DNA of 64,000 nt from Anaerofustis stercorihominis DSM 17244 (GCF_000154825.1 NZ_DS560019.1:1220501-1284500); one strand, 5' to 3'. Counted from the first letter of the stretch, positions 1-8,710 are shown. Notes: generated from the letters alone by a model not told the origin. Translations and numbers: made by a program.

Positions 1-1807
1 GGAGATAAAAAAGCGAGCGATATTTTGGTTGACGGTCTTGCGAAATTAGAATACAGAGGATATGATTCAGCTGGGATTGCAGTATTCGAAGACGGGAAAA
101 TAAATATAAGAAAACATAAAGGCAGACTTGATAACTTAAAAGAAAGCCTTAAAAAGAACGATGTGGAAGGACATGTAGGTATAGGGCATACAAGATGGGC
201 GACTCACGGTGAACCATCGGATATAAATTCTCATCCGCATGCAAGTCACAACGGTAAAATCGTTATAGTTCATAATGGTATCATAGAAAACTATATTGAC
301 TTAAAAGAAGAATTGGTAGAAAAGGGGTATAGATTTATTTCTGATACTGATACGGAAGTGGCAGCACATTTAATAGAAAGTTTATATAACGGAGATTTAC
401 TTTCAACAGTAAAGGAAGCAACTAAAAAATTAGTCGGGTTCTTATGCTCTAGCAGTAATGTGCAAAGATAATCCCGATGAACTTATTGCAGTAAGAAAAG
501 ACAGTCCTTTGATAATAGGTAAAGGCGAAGGGGAAAACTTTATAGCAAGTGATATTCCTGCGGTACTTAAACATACAAGAGACATTTATCTTCTTGACGA
601 TGATGAAATCGCGGTTATCACAAAGGACAATGTAACTATTTACGATGAAGACGGTAAACAAGTCGGAAAACAAATCCTTAAAGTAAACTGGGATGCTGCC
701 GGAGCGGAAAAAGGCGGTTATGAACATTTTATGCTTAAAGAAATCCATGAACAGCCAAGAGCTATCAGAGATACTTTAAGAGGAAGGTTAGATGTAGAAA
801 AACATGAAGTAAAACTTGATGATATAACCATTACAAAAGAAGATTTGGATAAAATCAACAAGATTTATATCGTAGCCTGCGGTACTGCTTACTATGCAGG
901 TAACGTTGGTAAAAACGTAATAGAAAAATATGCAAGAATTCCGGTTGAAGTAGATATAGCCAGTGAATTTAGATATCGTAATCCTATCATAGACGAACAT
1001 ACACTTCTTATTTCTATTTCACAGTCGGGAGAAACGGCAGATACTTTAGCTGCAATGAGACTTGCAAAAGGTCAGGGGGCAAGAGTCCTAGCCGTAACAA
1101 ATGTTGTTGGAAGTACGGTTTCCAGAGAAGCAAGCGATGTCCTTTATACATGGGCAGGTCCTGAAATCGCAGTTGCTTCGACAAAAGCATATTCTACTCA
1201 GGTAGTAAGTATGTATTTGATTGCATTGTTATTTGGTAAGTTAACCGGAAATCTAAGCGATGAACATTTTGAAGAAGTAGCAAAAGGATTGATGGATATC
1301 GATAAAAATGTGGAAAATGTACTTGCAAAAGAAGAAGAAATAAAGAAAATAGCTTATGATCACTTTAAAGTTCATGATGTATTTTTCTTAGGAAGAGGAC
1401 TTGACTATTTCTTATCTTTGGAAGGTTCTCTAAAGATGAAAGAAATTTCATATGTTCACTCTGAAGCATATCAGGCAGGGGAGCTTAAGCATGGTCCTAT
1501 AGCATTGGTGGAAGAAGGAACTTTGATTATTGCTATTTGTACTCAGGATGCTTTATTTGAAAAAATGTTAAGCAATATAAAAGAAGTTGTTGCTAGGGGA
1601 GCATATATAGTAGGCTTTGCTAAGGAACATAACACAAATATCGAAAAAGAAGCAAATAAGGTAATGTATATTGATAATGTCATAGATGACTTGACTGTCG
1701 TACCGACTGTAGTTTATCTTCAGACATTGGCATATTATCTTGCCGTCGCAAGAAACTGTGACGTTGATAAACCAAGAAACTTGGCAAAATCCGTTACCGT
1801 TGAATAA
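1..1807 (+). pseudogene. glmS: glutamine-fructose-6-phosphate aminotransferase, 5' partial and frameshifted
   Basis: GlmS makes glucosamine-6-phosphate from fructose-6-phosphate and glutamine, the first step to UDP-GlcNAc and peptidoglycan. The window opens in frame about eight codons after the expected start, so the catalytic Cys1 lies upstream. The N-terminal class II glutaminase domain is seen ([30 protein letters not shown]), then two SIS sugar-isomerase domains (SQSGETADT; AVASTKAYSTQ) and the family C-terminus PRNLAKSVTVE. The reading frame breaks near 439-440: removing one T from the TT after GGG restores [18 protein letters not shown], joining both halves into about 609 residues, the normal family length. 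Because GlmS is usually essential, a sequencing or assembly error is at least as likely as a true lesion. A glmS ribozyme, if present, would lie outside the window. Confidence 0.95.
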
Positions 1808-1840
1808 ATAAGTTAATAATAACAATTTGTATGGGAGGCA

Positions 1841-1869
1841 AAACCAAGAGAATTTTTTCTCTTGGTTTT
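1841..1869 (+). terminator. terminator after glmS
   Basis: Twelve-bp perfect stem (1841-1852 with 1857-1868) closed by a TTTT loop. The stem itself ends in a T-rich arm, so it can work in either direction. It separates glmS from the queT leader. Confidence 0.75.
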
Positions 1870-1872
1870 ACT

Positions 1873-1994
1873 GGTATATGAAACGTCGTGTCTCATGGTA
1901 TTTCATATACCCTTTAGGGGTACCTAAGGCTGTCATACTGTTATTATCATATAAAATAACAAGCTGCAGTCTCTTTATTTTAAAGAGTTTTTTT
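1873..1994 (+). promoter_or_regulatory. structured 5' leader of queT with terminator; candidate preQ1-type riboswitch
   Basis: The leader contains an 11-bp perfect stem (1873-1883 with 1901-1911), a smaller hairpin (CCTTTAGG/CCTAAGG, 1911-1929), a GTTATT/AATAAC hairpin around 1940-1960 and a classic intrinsic terminator (CTCTTTA-TTT-TAAAGAG, then seven T, 1971-1994). The terminator sits immediately before the queT ribosome-binding site, which is the layout of a transcription-attenuating riboswitch. queT genes are known targets of preQ1 riboswitches. I cannot match the sequence to the preQ1-I or preQ1-II consensus by eye. preQ1-III or an unrelated leader is possible. Confidence 0.5.
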
Positions 1995-2013
1995 GCGGTG
2001 GATAGGAGATGTG

Positions 2014-2493
2014 ATGACAAACAGTAAAGTAAAATTTTTGACTAAAGCTGCTATAATTGCGGCTTTATACATTGTAAGCACAATGCTTATTTCTCCGATA
2101 GCCTTCGGAGAAAATCAAGTTAGAATTTCGGAAGCACTAAACGTGCTGGTGTATTTTACACCTTCTGCAATCCCCGGATTATTCGTAGGGTGCATACTTG
2201 CGAATTTATCCAGTCCTTTCGGAATAATAGATATAGCTTTTGGTTCTATTGCTACTCTTTTGGCGGCTTTTACCGCAAGTAAGATTAAAAATAAATATTT
2301 GGTTGGAATTCCAAGTATTTTATTCAATGGACTTTTTGTAGGTTTTATACTGTACCAAATGGCTTCAATTCCTTTTGTTGCCGGATTTACAAGCGTATCT
2401 ATAGGACAAGCGGTAAGTCTCTATGCCGTAGGACTTCCGTTATTATTATTAATAGAAAAAAATCAAAAATTGAGGAGCTTACTTTCAGATTAA
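2014..2493 (+). CDS. queT: QueT-type transporter for queuosine precursor (COG4708 family)
   Basis: Small integral membrane protein of about 159 residues with five or six hydrophobic segments, resembling the QueT (DUF988) S-component-like family that imports preQ1 or related queuosine precursors. Typical pieces are the N-terminal KFLTKAAIIAALYIV helix, the FGENQVRISEAL segment and the PSAIPGLFVGCILANL segment. I chose ATG 2014 because AGGAG lies 5 bp upstream; an upstream TTG (1993) falls within the terminator T-run. The stop overlaps the tadA start by one base, so the two are probably translationally coupled. A terminator-bearing leader just upstream suggests riboswitch control. Both partners act on the tRNA wobble base. 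Confidence 0.85.
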   Translation: MTNSKVKFLTKAAIIAALYIVSTMLISPIAFGENQVRISEALNVLVYFTPSAIPGLFVGCILANLSSPFGIIDIAFGSIATLLAAFTASKIKNKYLVGIPSILFNGLFVGFILYQMASIPFVAGFTSVSIGQAVSLYAVGLPLLLLIEKNQKLRSLLSD

Positions 2494-2930
2494 TGAATAC
2501 ATATATGCTTTTAGCGGTCCAAGAAGCTTTAAAAAGCGGAAAAGATGTTCCCGTAGGGGCTTTGATCGTTAAAGACGATAAAATAATATCAAAGGCTCAT
2601 AATGAAGTTATTAAAAATAATGACCCTACTGCTCATGCCGAGATATTAGCAATAAGAGAAGCATGCAGCATTCTTGATAGCTATAATTTAAGCGGATGCA
2701 GTATATATGTGACACTTGAACCATGTCCTATGTGTGCAGGAGCCATTATAAACGCTAAAATAGACAAAGTAGTATATGGTGCGATGGATATGGATTACGG
2801 TGCCTGTGGTAGCAAATATAACCTCTTAGAGGATAATAGGGCTAAAAGTATTGAGGTATACGCAGGTATAGAAGAAGATAAGTGTTCTGTGATTTTAAAA
2901 GATTTTTTTGAACAAATAAGAAATAAATAA
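2493..2930 (+). CDS. tadA: tRNA-specific adenosine deaminase
   Basis: TadA converts adenosine 34 of tRNA-Arg(ACG) to inosine. The 145-residue protein has the cytidine-deaminase-fold zinc site: HAEILAIREA supplies the zinc histidine and catalytic glutamate, and PCPMCAGAI supplies the two zinc cysteines. Length is normal for bacterial TadA. Its ATG overlaps the queT stop (TAATG), so it is read from the same transcript. The first residues (MNTYMLLAVQEA) are slightly short at the N-terminus but keep the helix that starts the domain. Confidence 0.93.
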   Translation: MNTYMLLAVQEALKSGKDVPVGALIVKDDKIISKAHNEVIKNNDPTAHAEILAIREACSILDSYNLSGCSIYVTLEPCPMCAGAIINAKIDKVVYGAMDMDYGACGSKYNLLEDNRAKSIEVYAGIEEDKCSVILKDFFEQIRNK

Positions 2931-2958
2931 AAGCAAGGGGTACCCACCTTGCTTTTTT
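2929..2958. terminator. terminator between convergent tadA and patatin-like gene
   Basis: AAGCAAGG/CCTTGCTT stem with a GGTACCCA-type loop and a T-run on the plus side. The A-run on the other side lets it serve the convergent minus gene too. Confidence 0.85.
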
Positions 2959-4234
2959 AGTTGAATAAATATATTAAAGTTACTATACCAAGCAGCATTT
3001 TATTGTTGATTTTATTAAAAACAATACTAAGTTTTGCATAATTCTGCGGTTTTGCGCTTATTAAAATCAAGAAATATTCCATAAACGTTTCTTTGTCTAT
3101 GCTTACCAAATCTTCGTTTCTTTTTATAAGTCTCGATAATACTTCTTTATCCTGAACTTTCTTTATTTGTATAGCTGTTTGTCTTTTTACTATATCTTCT
3201 ATGACGTTTTTAAACTCTGTAAAAGTATACTTTTTATTTTTTTCTATTCCAAGTATATTTCCCAGGTTTTCTATTAAGGATAATTCTAAATTTTTTTCTT
3301 TTCTGAATTCCGAGTATTTTATTAAATTATCTAATTTTTCTAATATGATTTGTTTATTTAAATGATTAGCTTCAAGCAATATTTTAATAAGATAATTTTT
3401 GCTTCTGCTCAATTTTTCTCCTAGATGTAAAGTGAATTTATCATATTCTTCATCGTTTATATAATCAATGTAATATATTTTCCCGCTGACTTTATTTATT
3501 GCTTTTAATGTATCCAAGTAGCCGGTGTTTATATGTTTTTTCATCTTAGCACTGTTATAACTGCTTTCTATTTCAAGAAAATCACTGCTTTTTATTATAT
3601 TTATATTTCTAAAACTTAAAGGCTCTATGGTTTCTTCGCTTGAGAGTATGTTTTGATAACCGTTATCCACCAATATATTTATTAAATCAGCATGGGTGTT
3701 TATAACCAAGCTGTTTTTTTTCTTAAACCTTGATATTTCCGGAAAGCATATCAAAAGCAGTATATATGAATGGAACTGTCCCAAAGGTATTTCGTTTATA
3801 TTTATTACTTCATAATCGAGCGTACTTAGATTGATGCTGTTTAAAAATAAAGTTGTATTTGAATTTCTTACTTTATTTTCTTTTATATATTTTTTAAGAG
3901 AGTTCTTTAAGTCATTTAGTCTTTCATCTGTAGCTAAAAACTTTGTAAACTCTTTTATGAACTGTCTGTCGTTTAATGTTGACCATGTGGTTTCGTATAT
4001 ATTTGCTATTAACTCTATCACTTTGAATAAATCTGTATTTATAGCCAGCGTCCAGAATTTAACCATATTATCAATATCCTGCATAGCTAAAAATGATGCA
4101 TTAATAACGCCGAGACCTCCCGCACATATAGCCTCAAAAGTTATATCGTTTTCTATAAAAGCAGAAAAGGAACCTATTTCAAAGAATTTCTTACTGCCGT
4201 CTAAGTTTAGTATAATAGCATCATATTTTTCCAT
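2957..4234 (-). CDS. patatin-like protein lacking the catalytic dyad (probable pseudoenzyme)
   Basis: A 425-residue cytoplasmic protein. The first ~210 residues follow the patatin phospholipase plan: IGSFSAFIENDITFEAICA followed by GGLGVINASFLA and WTLAI aligns with the family pattern in which GxSxG holds the nucleophile. Here the nucleophile position reads A-G-G-L-G, so the serine is replaced by glycine. The usual DG(G/A) catalytic aspartate region is replaced by INTHADLINILVDNGY. Both catalytic residues therefore appear lost. The C-terminal ~200 residues are helical, charged and unrecognised. GGGAG precedes the ATG by 7 bp. It is the only gene between the tadA and hup terminators. A sensor, scaffold or lipid-binding role is possible, but function is unknown. 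Confidence 0.6.
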   Translation of the reverse strand: MEKYDAIILNLDGSKKFFEIGSFSAFIENDITFEAICAGGLGVINASFLAMQDIDNMVKFWTLAINTDLFKVIELIANIYETTWSTLNDRQFIKEFTKFLATDERLNDLKNSLKKYIKENKVRNSNTTLFLNSINLSTLDYEVININEIPLGQFHSYILLLICFPEISRFKKKNSLVINTHADLINILVDNGYQNILSSEETIEPLSFRNINIIKSSDFLEIESSYNSAKMKKHINTGYLDTLKAINKVSGKIYYIDYINDEEYDKFTLHLGEKLSRSKNYLIKILLEANHLNKQIILEKLDNLIKYSEFRKEKNLELSLIENLGNILGIEKNKKYTFTEFKNVIEDIVKRQTAIQIKKVQDKEVLSRLIKRNEDLVSIDKETFMEYFLILISAKPQNYAKLSIVFNKINNKMLLGIVTLIYLFN

Positions 4235-4282
4235 TATATCACTCCCAGTTCATCAACTTAATTATTATATCACAAAGGGCAA

Positions 4283-4315
4283 TAAAAAAATACCTTCATA
4301 AAGGTATCTTTTTTT
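4283..4315 (-). terminator. terminator after hup
   Basis: ATACCTT/AAGGTAT stem (4290-4296 with 4301-4307) followed, reading minus, by seven T. It is placed just beyond the hup stop. Confidence 0.8.
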
Positions 4316-4337
4316 CATCATAATTATAAATTTAATA

Positions 4338-4610
4338 TTAGTTTAAAGAATCTTTTAAAGCTTTACCTGCTTTGAAAACTGGTGCATTGCTAGCTGGGAT
4401 AGTAATTTTTTCTTTAGTTTGAGGATTGATACCTTGTCTTTCAGCTCTTTCCTTAACTTCGAATGTACCGAAACCTACTAAAGATACTTTGTCTTGTTTT
4501 TGAAGTGTTTCTGTAATAGTTTCGATGAATGCTCCCAAACAGTTATCACATTCTTTTTTTGTAAGACCAGTTTTTTCGCTTAAAGCGCTTACTAATTCTG
4601 ATTTATTCAT
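4338..4610 (-). CDS. hup: HU family DNA-binding protein
   Basis: Ninety-residue histone-like protein that bends and compacts DNA as a dimer. It shows the HU signature: MNKSELVSALSEKTGLTKKE at the N-terminus, GFGTFEVKERAERQGINPQT for the beta-arm base with the conserved proline, and a basic C-terminus. Length and start are typical; GGAGG precedes the ATG. It is monocistronic, with its own terminator at 4283-4315. High AAA/GAA codon use agrees with a highly expressed gene. Confidence 0.96.
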   Translation of the reverse strand: MNKSELVSALSEKTGLTKKECDNCLGAFIETITETLQKQDKVSLVGFGTFEVKERAERQGINPQTKEKITIPASNAPVFKAGKALKDSLN

Positions 4611-4684
4611 TATAATTCCTCCAAATTTATATTTGTTGACTTAACAACTTTCCAACTCTAGATTATATTTTACCAAAAAAATAT

Positions 4685-6034
4685 TTATTTCAATAGTAAT
4701 TTAGCCTTTTCCCAATATTTTTCCAAAATTTCAGCTTTTAAACCCGTAATATCGTTATTATCGCCTTCAATCAGCTTTTCCATCATCGAAAACCTCGATA
4801 TAAACTTATTCGTTGACGCTTTTAAAGCTTCTTCGCTGTTTATGTCAAGCAACCTTAAAGTATTTACAACACTGAATAGTAAATCTCCGGCTTCCATGAA
4901 TAATTTGTCTTCATCATTGTTTATTTCATTTTTTAATTCATTGAGTTCTTCGTAAATCTTATCTATTGCTTGATTATAATTTTCAAAATCAAAGTTTGCA
5001 TTTTTTGCCCTTGACTGAATTTTATTTGCATATAATAAAGCCGGGAATACTTTAGGTACACTTTCCATTGTTTGTGAAAAATTAGAATAAGATTTTTCTT
5101 CTTTTTTTACTTCGTTCCATACTTTACTTGTGTCTTCGCCTTCTAAAATCGTATTGTCGAATACATAAGGATGTCTTCTTATTATTTTTGAACTTATACT
5201 GTCTATAACATCTCTTTCATCAAATGAATCGTTTTCTATTTCTATTTGACAGTGAAGGGCTATTTGAAGAAGTAAGTCTCCCAGTTCTTCTTTTAAGTCT
5301 TCTGTGTTATTTCTGTCAATGGCATCTATTAATTCATATGTTTCTTCCAGGAGATGTTTTTTTAGGCTGTCATGTGTTTGTTTTCTGTCCCACGGACACC
5401 CCTTATCGCTTCTTAGATAAGCTATTAGATCCATAAACGACTTTAAGCTTCCTTTGGTTAAAAGAAAATCTTGCTTTTTGATTATTAATGTTATTGGAAA
5501 TAGGGCTTCATCCCCGTTATTTAAGTCATTTAACCTTATTTTGTCGAGTTTTTCTTTTCTTATTACATAAATTTCAATTTTTTTACTAAAATATTTGATT
5601 AAATGCTCTTTTACCTTCTTTAAATCTTTTTTATCGTTTATATTTATAAATATATTAATGCTTTCACAGTCAGGTTTGTCCAAAGATGTCTTTCCTGCAT
5701 TGATTACTTTATAGCTATCCAAGTCATTATATAATATATTTGTTATGTTATCGTCTATATCTATTTCAATATTTTTATTTTCGATAAGACTATCCAGTAA
5801 TTTATTTTTGTTAAGAGTATCAAATATCAAGCAGATATTATTTTTATTTGAAAATCTATCTATCAGTTCTTCATAATTATTTATATCAATGTATTCTATT
5901 CTTTTATTAAAGGGAAATATAATTTTTTTGTTATTATTTTCTACATATATAATTCCCGCATTTTCTATCTTATTTAAGGTATTTAAATTTAGATTTCCTA
6001 CATTATCGATATTTACTATAAATATTCTTTTCAT
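4685..6034 (-). CDS. mazG: MazG nucleoside triphosphate pyrophosphohydrolase with degenerate N-terminal methylase-like domain (YabN type)
   Basis: MazG hydrolyses non-canonical or excess NTPs to NMP and pyrophosphate. The C-terminal ~250 residues carry the full family signature: LRSDKGCPWDRKQTHDSLK, the EExxE helix (EETYELIDAI), EELGDLLLQIALH with the metal-binding Glu/Asp, and RRHPYVF. The N-terminal ~195 residues are lysine/asparagine-rich and occupy the place of the tetrapyrrole-methylase domain found in YabN proteins, but I see no clear SAM-binding glycine motif, so that half looks degenerate. AGAGGT precedes the ATG. The AT-rich N-terminal half contrasts with the conserved C-terminal half. 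Confidence 0.88.
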   Translation of the reverse strand: MKRIFIVNIDNVGNLNLNTLNKIENAGIIYVENNNKKIIFPFNKRIEYIDINNYEELIDRFSNKNNICLIFDTLNKNKLLDSLIENKNIEIDIDDNITNILYNDLDSYKVINAGKTSLDKPDCESINIFININDKKDLKKVKEHLIKYFSKKIEIYVIRKEKLDKIRLNDLNNGDEALFPITLIIKKQDFLLTKGSLKSFMDLIAYLRSDKGCPWDRKQTHDSLKKHLLEETYELIDAIDRNNTEDLKEELGDLLLQIALHCQIEIENDSFDERDVIDSISSKIIRRHPYVFDNTILEGEDTSKVWNEVKKEEKSYSNFSQTMESVPKVFPALLYANKIQSRAKNANFDFENYNQAIDKIYEELNELKNEINNDEDKLFMEAGDLLFSVVNTLRLLDINSEEALKASTNKFISRFSMMEKLIEGDNNDITGLKAEILEKYWEKAKLLLK

Positions 6035-6128
6035 TATTGTACCTCTTTAAATTATATAATTACATTTTATCAAAGAATATATTAAGGTTACAATAGTTTA
6101 TGCTTTTATTTTTCCTTGATTTGTGACT

Positions 6129-6838
6129 TTATTCATTTTTTATTATACTTTTAGTCCATAAATAATAATGGTTCACTGCATTATTATTTTCATCAAACTC
6201 ATATACTAGTGGTATTCCTGTTGGTATATTTATATTGACTATTTTATCTTTATTTACATTATAAAATATTTTAAAAGAACTCTTATGGAATTGCCGTGTG
6301 CGGCTATGAAACCTCTTTTGCCATTGATTGTATCGTTCTCCATAATTCTTAGTAATATGGAATTACTCTTGCTATGGTAGTTTTTACGCTTTCATGTCTT
6401 GAAAGCTCCTCTTTTGATATATTCTTTATTTCATAAATCGGTTTTTTTCATCTTTTTCGTCTAGTTTTTGCGTAAGTATATCTAATGAACACCTCCATAT
6501 TTTTACTTATTCTTCTCCGTATTTCTCTGGGGTTTATGATTTATTAAGTTTCTGAAGTGCTTTCGTAATGTCTTTCATTTAATTTCCAACTTAATATAAC
6601 GACAAGCCATAGTCTGTCCATTTCGGTTAAAATATTATATAGAGTGTGTATTACTTTTTTTTAGTAAGAAGTATAACAGCTATTAAAATCATTTCCTTTT
6701 TTAGTATTTTTCCTGCTTTTTTAGTTTTTTTTACTCCGCCATTGGTTAAATCTACATTACTCTATACGGTAAATAAATTTTTCTTGTTCTATATGATTTT
6801 TCAGTGTTTGATAAGTACAGATTTATTTTTTGTTACTT
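6129..6838 (-). pseudogene. gpmA: decayed 2,3-bisphosphoglycerate-dependent phosphoglycerate mutase
   Basis: No long open frame exists here, but the minus strand reads as a nearly full-length GpmA with many lesions. In order I can read KSVLIKH-stop (family RHGES), NKKNLFTV-stop-SNVDLTNGGV, [43 protein letters not shown]-stop-TPEKYGEE-stop-VKIWRCS, AHGNSIR broken across frames, and a clean C-terminus VNINIPTGIPLVYEF ending NHYYLWTKSIIKNE-stop. At least five stop codons and several frameshifts are present, and the catalytic RHG is lost, so this is a true old pseudogene and not a sequencing error. It overlaps the whole 6.0-6.84 kb gap between mazG and the ZIP transporter. Glycolysis must use another mutase. 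Confidence 0.88.
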
Positions 6839-6839
6839 T

Positions 6840-7637
6840 TTAATATAATATTATCTGTTTTATTTTATCCGAGTGCAACTCTAAAATCATCATTATAAGA
6901 AATCCTACAGCAAATCCGATTGTGGCTATATTTGAATGCTCTCCTTCGTTTGCTTCGGGGATCAATTCCTCTACCACGACATATATCATTGCTCCTGCCG
7001 CAAATGATAATAAGTAGGGTAGGAGAGGCACTATAACGGATGATAACAGTATAGTTAGAAACGCTGCTATTGGTTCAACTATTCCCGATAAAGTCCCATA
7101 TATAAAAGATTTCGTTTTGCTTATACCTTCATTCTTTAAAGGCATTGAAATTATAGCTCCTTCCGGAAAATTTTGAATAGCTATACCTATAGAAAGTGAA
7201 AGTGCTCCAAGAAAAGTTATATCTGTATTTCCCGTCATAAATCCGGCAAATACCACTCCTACTGCCATGCCCTCGGGAATATTATGAAGAGTGACCGCTA
7301 AAATAAGCATAGTCGTTTTTTTCAGTTTACTGCTTACGCCTTCGACTTCATTGTCAAGATGCATATGAGGTATTATTTTATCTAAGCTAAGAAGAAATAG
7401 TATCCCAAGGGCAAAACCCACTGCAGCGGGAATAAAAGCCAATTTGTTCATATCAGCCGACATATCCATTGAAGGTATCAATAGTGACCATACCGAAGCT
7501 GCTATCATCACTCCCGCCGCAAACCCCAAAAGAGCTTTTTGTACAGAAGGTTTTATATCTCCTCTCATAAGATAAACCATTGCCGCACCGAGTGTCGTTC
7601 CTATAAATGGTATCATTATTCCAATAAATGTATTCAT
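6840..7637 (-). CDS. zupT: ZIP family metal transporter
   Basis: A 265-residue membrane protein with eight predicted helices that moves Zn2+ and/or other divalent metals into the cytoplasm. The two metal-site helices are explicit: HNIPEGMAVGVVFAG and IQNFPEGAIISMPL, as in ZupT and the GufA subfamily. A His/Asp-containing loop (DKIIPHMHLD) sits between helices. Length is normal. GGAGATAATT precedes the ATG. A short dyad, GTTAG-N6-CTAAC, lies in the leader and may be a metal-regulator site. ZIP specificity cannot be told from sequence. The stop lies next to the gpmA remnant. Confidence 0.9.
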   Translation of the reverse strand: MNTFIGIMIPFIGTTLGAAMVYLMRGDIKPSVQKALLGFAAGVMIAASVWSLLIPSMDMSADMNKLAFIPAAVGFALGILFLLSLDKIIPHMHLDNEVEGVSSKLKKTTMLILAVTLHNIPEGMAVGVVFAGFMTGNTDITFLGALSLSIGIAIQNFPEGAIISMPLKNEGISKTKSFIYGTLSGIVEPIAAFLTILLSSVIVPLLPYLLSFAAGAMIYVVVEELIPEANEGEHSNIATIGFAVGFLIMMILELHSDKIKQIILY

Positions 7638-7654
7638 AATTATCTCCTTTTTGT

Positions 7655-7670
7655 GTTAGTTCTAGCTAAC
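7655..7670. promoter_or_regulatory. possible metal-regulator operator upstream of the ZIP gene
   Basis: Inverted repeat GTTAG-TTCTAG-CTAAC located about 20 bp upstream of the transporter start. DtxR/MntR-type regulators bind dyads with TTAG/CTAA arms, which makes this a plausible operator. The match is short and not decisive. Confidence 0.35.
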
Positions 7671-7791
7671 TTGTGTATAAAATTTAAAGGACTTAAGCCC
7701 TTGTTTTCTTTATAAAAATATTACACTTTCAATCGAAATATGTCAATAAAAATGTAGAGTATATATTATTATATGTAAGTATTATTTTAAA

Positions 7792-7820
7792 TTGTTAAAA
7801 AAATTTAATTGTGATATAAT
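7792..7820 (+). promoter_or_regulatory. sigma-A-type promoter of the glyoxalase gene
   Basis: TTGTTA and TATAAT separated by 17 bp, about 28 bp before the start codon. Confidence 0.65.
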
Positions 7821-7847
7821 TTTATAATAATAAAGGAGGACGATACA

Positions 7848-8228
7848 ATGGATTTTAGATTTGGACATACTTCTCTCAGAGTATATGACCTTAAAAAAAG
7901 TTTGGATTTTTATGTTGGAGCTCTTGGAATGAAAGAGACGAGGAGAAAAGATTATCCCGGAGATTTTTGTTTGGTATTTTTAAAAGATGCGGCAGATACA
8001 TGTGAATTGGAACTTACTTATAATTATGACCCTAAAAAGCCATATGAAATCGGTAATGGATTTGCACATCTTGGATTTTATGTAAAAGATTTGAAAGCCG
8101 CTCATAAAGAGCTTAAAGAAAAAGGCTATAAGGTAACAGAATTTTCGGGACTAGGGGGAAATAAATCAAGCTTTTTCTTTGTGACGGATCCCGACGGATA
8201 TGATATTGAAATCATAAGAGAAAAATAA
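7848..8228 (+). CDS. gloA: lactoylglutathione lyase / glyoxalase I family protein
   Basis: A 126-residue single vicinal-oxygen-chelate protein. The four expected metal ligands are in place: His in RFGHTSLRV, Glu in CELELTYNY, His in FAHLGFYVKD and Glu in GYDIEIIREK; DPDGYDIE is the family C-terminal box. Glyoxalase I isomerises the hemithioacetal of methylglyoxal. Clostridia usually lack glutathione, so the thiol cofactor may differ. Strong AAAGGAGG ribosome-binding site and a near-consensus promoter precede it. Monocistronic. Confidence 0.88.
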   Translation: MDFRFGHTSLRVYDLKKSLDFYVGALGMKETRRKDYPGDFCLVFLKDAADTCELELTYNYDPKKPYEIGNGFAHLGFYVKDLKAAHKELKEKGYKVTEFSGLGGNKSSFFFVTDPDGYDIEIIREK

Positions 8229-8273
8229 ATAATTGAATATTTAGTTTTAAAGTTTTAATTAAATAGTAAAAAT

Positions 8274-8299
8274 AAAAGAGCAGATATACTGCTCTTTTA
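8274..8299. terminator. bidirectional terminator between gloA and yjbQ
   Basis: Ten-bp perfect stem AAAAGAGCAG/CTGCTCTTTT with loop ATATA. It serves the two convergent genes and overlaps the yjbQ stop. Confidence 0.85.
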
Positions 8300-8710
8300 T
8301 AATTTAAATTCGTCGTTATCATTTATTACATTTACAAAAAATCTTCTGTGTCTCGGTCCGTCAAACTCGGTAAAATATATTCCCTGCCAAGTCCCGAGAA
8401 CTAACTGTCCGTCTTTTATTATTACATTTTCGCTTGTTCCTATTACGCTGGATTTTATATGAGCGGTGCTGTTTCCTTCGTAATGCCTGAACTCTCTCAT
8501 ATCAGGGAAAAACTTATCGAGTGCAAATAACATATCTCTTACAACATCTGGATCTGCTGCTTCATTTATTGTTATTCCTGCAGTTGTATGAGGACAATAA
8601 ATCGTGCATATACCATTTTTAACTTTACTTCTTTCTACTGCTTCTCTTACTTCTGAAGTAATATTGTGAAAGTTTTCATTGTCGGTCCTAAGGTCAAATT
8701 CAAATAACAT
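8297..8710 (-). CDS. yjbQ: YjbQ family protein (UPF0047, secondary thiamine-phosphate synthase type)
   Basis: A 137-residue member of the YjbQ/UPF0047 family, recognised by CPHTTAGITINEAADPDV, the HYEGNSTAHIKSS segment with conserved His residues, and LGTWQGIYFTEFDGPRHRR near the C-terminus. Family members have weak thiamine-phosphate synthase activity in E. coli, but the true physiological role is unsettled. Length is typical. AAGGAG precedes the ATG. It is monocistronic. Confidence 0.9.
   Translation of the reverse strand: MLFEFDLRTDNENFHNITSEVREAVERSKVKNGICTIYCPHTTAGITINEAADPDVVRDMLFALDKFFPDMREFRHYEGNSTAHIKSSVIGTSENVIIKDGQLVLGTWQGIYFTEFDGPRHRRFFVNVINDNDEFKL

Noticed and set aside
433-460. 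Programmed ribosomal frameshifting in glmS.
   Set aside because: No slippery heptamer, stop codon or stimulatory structure is evident, and glmS is not known to use it.
1827-2027. Plus-strand 66-residue reading frame before queT.
   Set aside because: It runs through terminator and leader hairpins and lacks a ribosome-binding site.
6646-6843. Plus-strand 65-residue reading frame.
   Set aside because: It lies antisense to the gpmA remnant and has no ribosome-binding site or protein-like composition.
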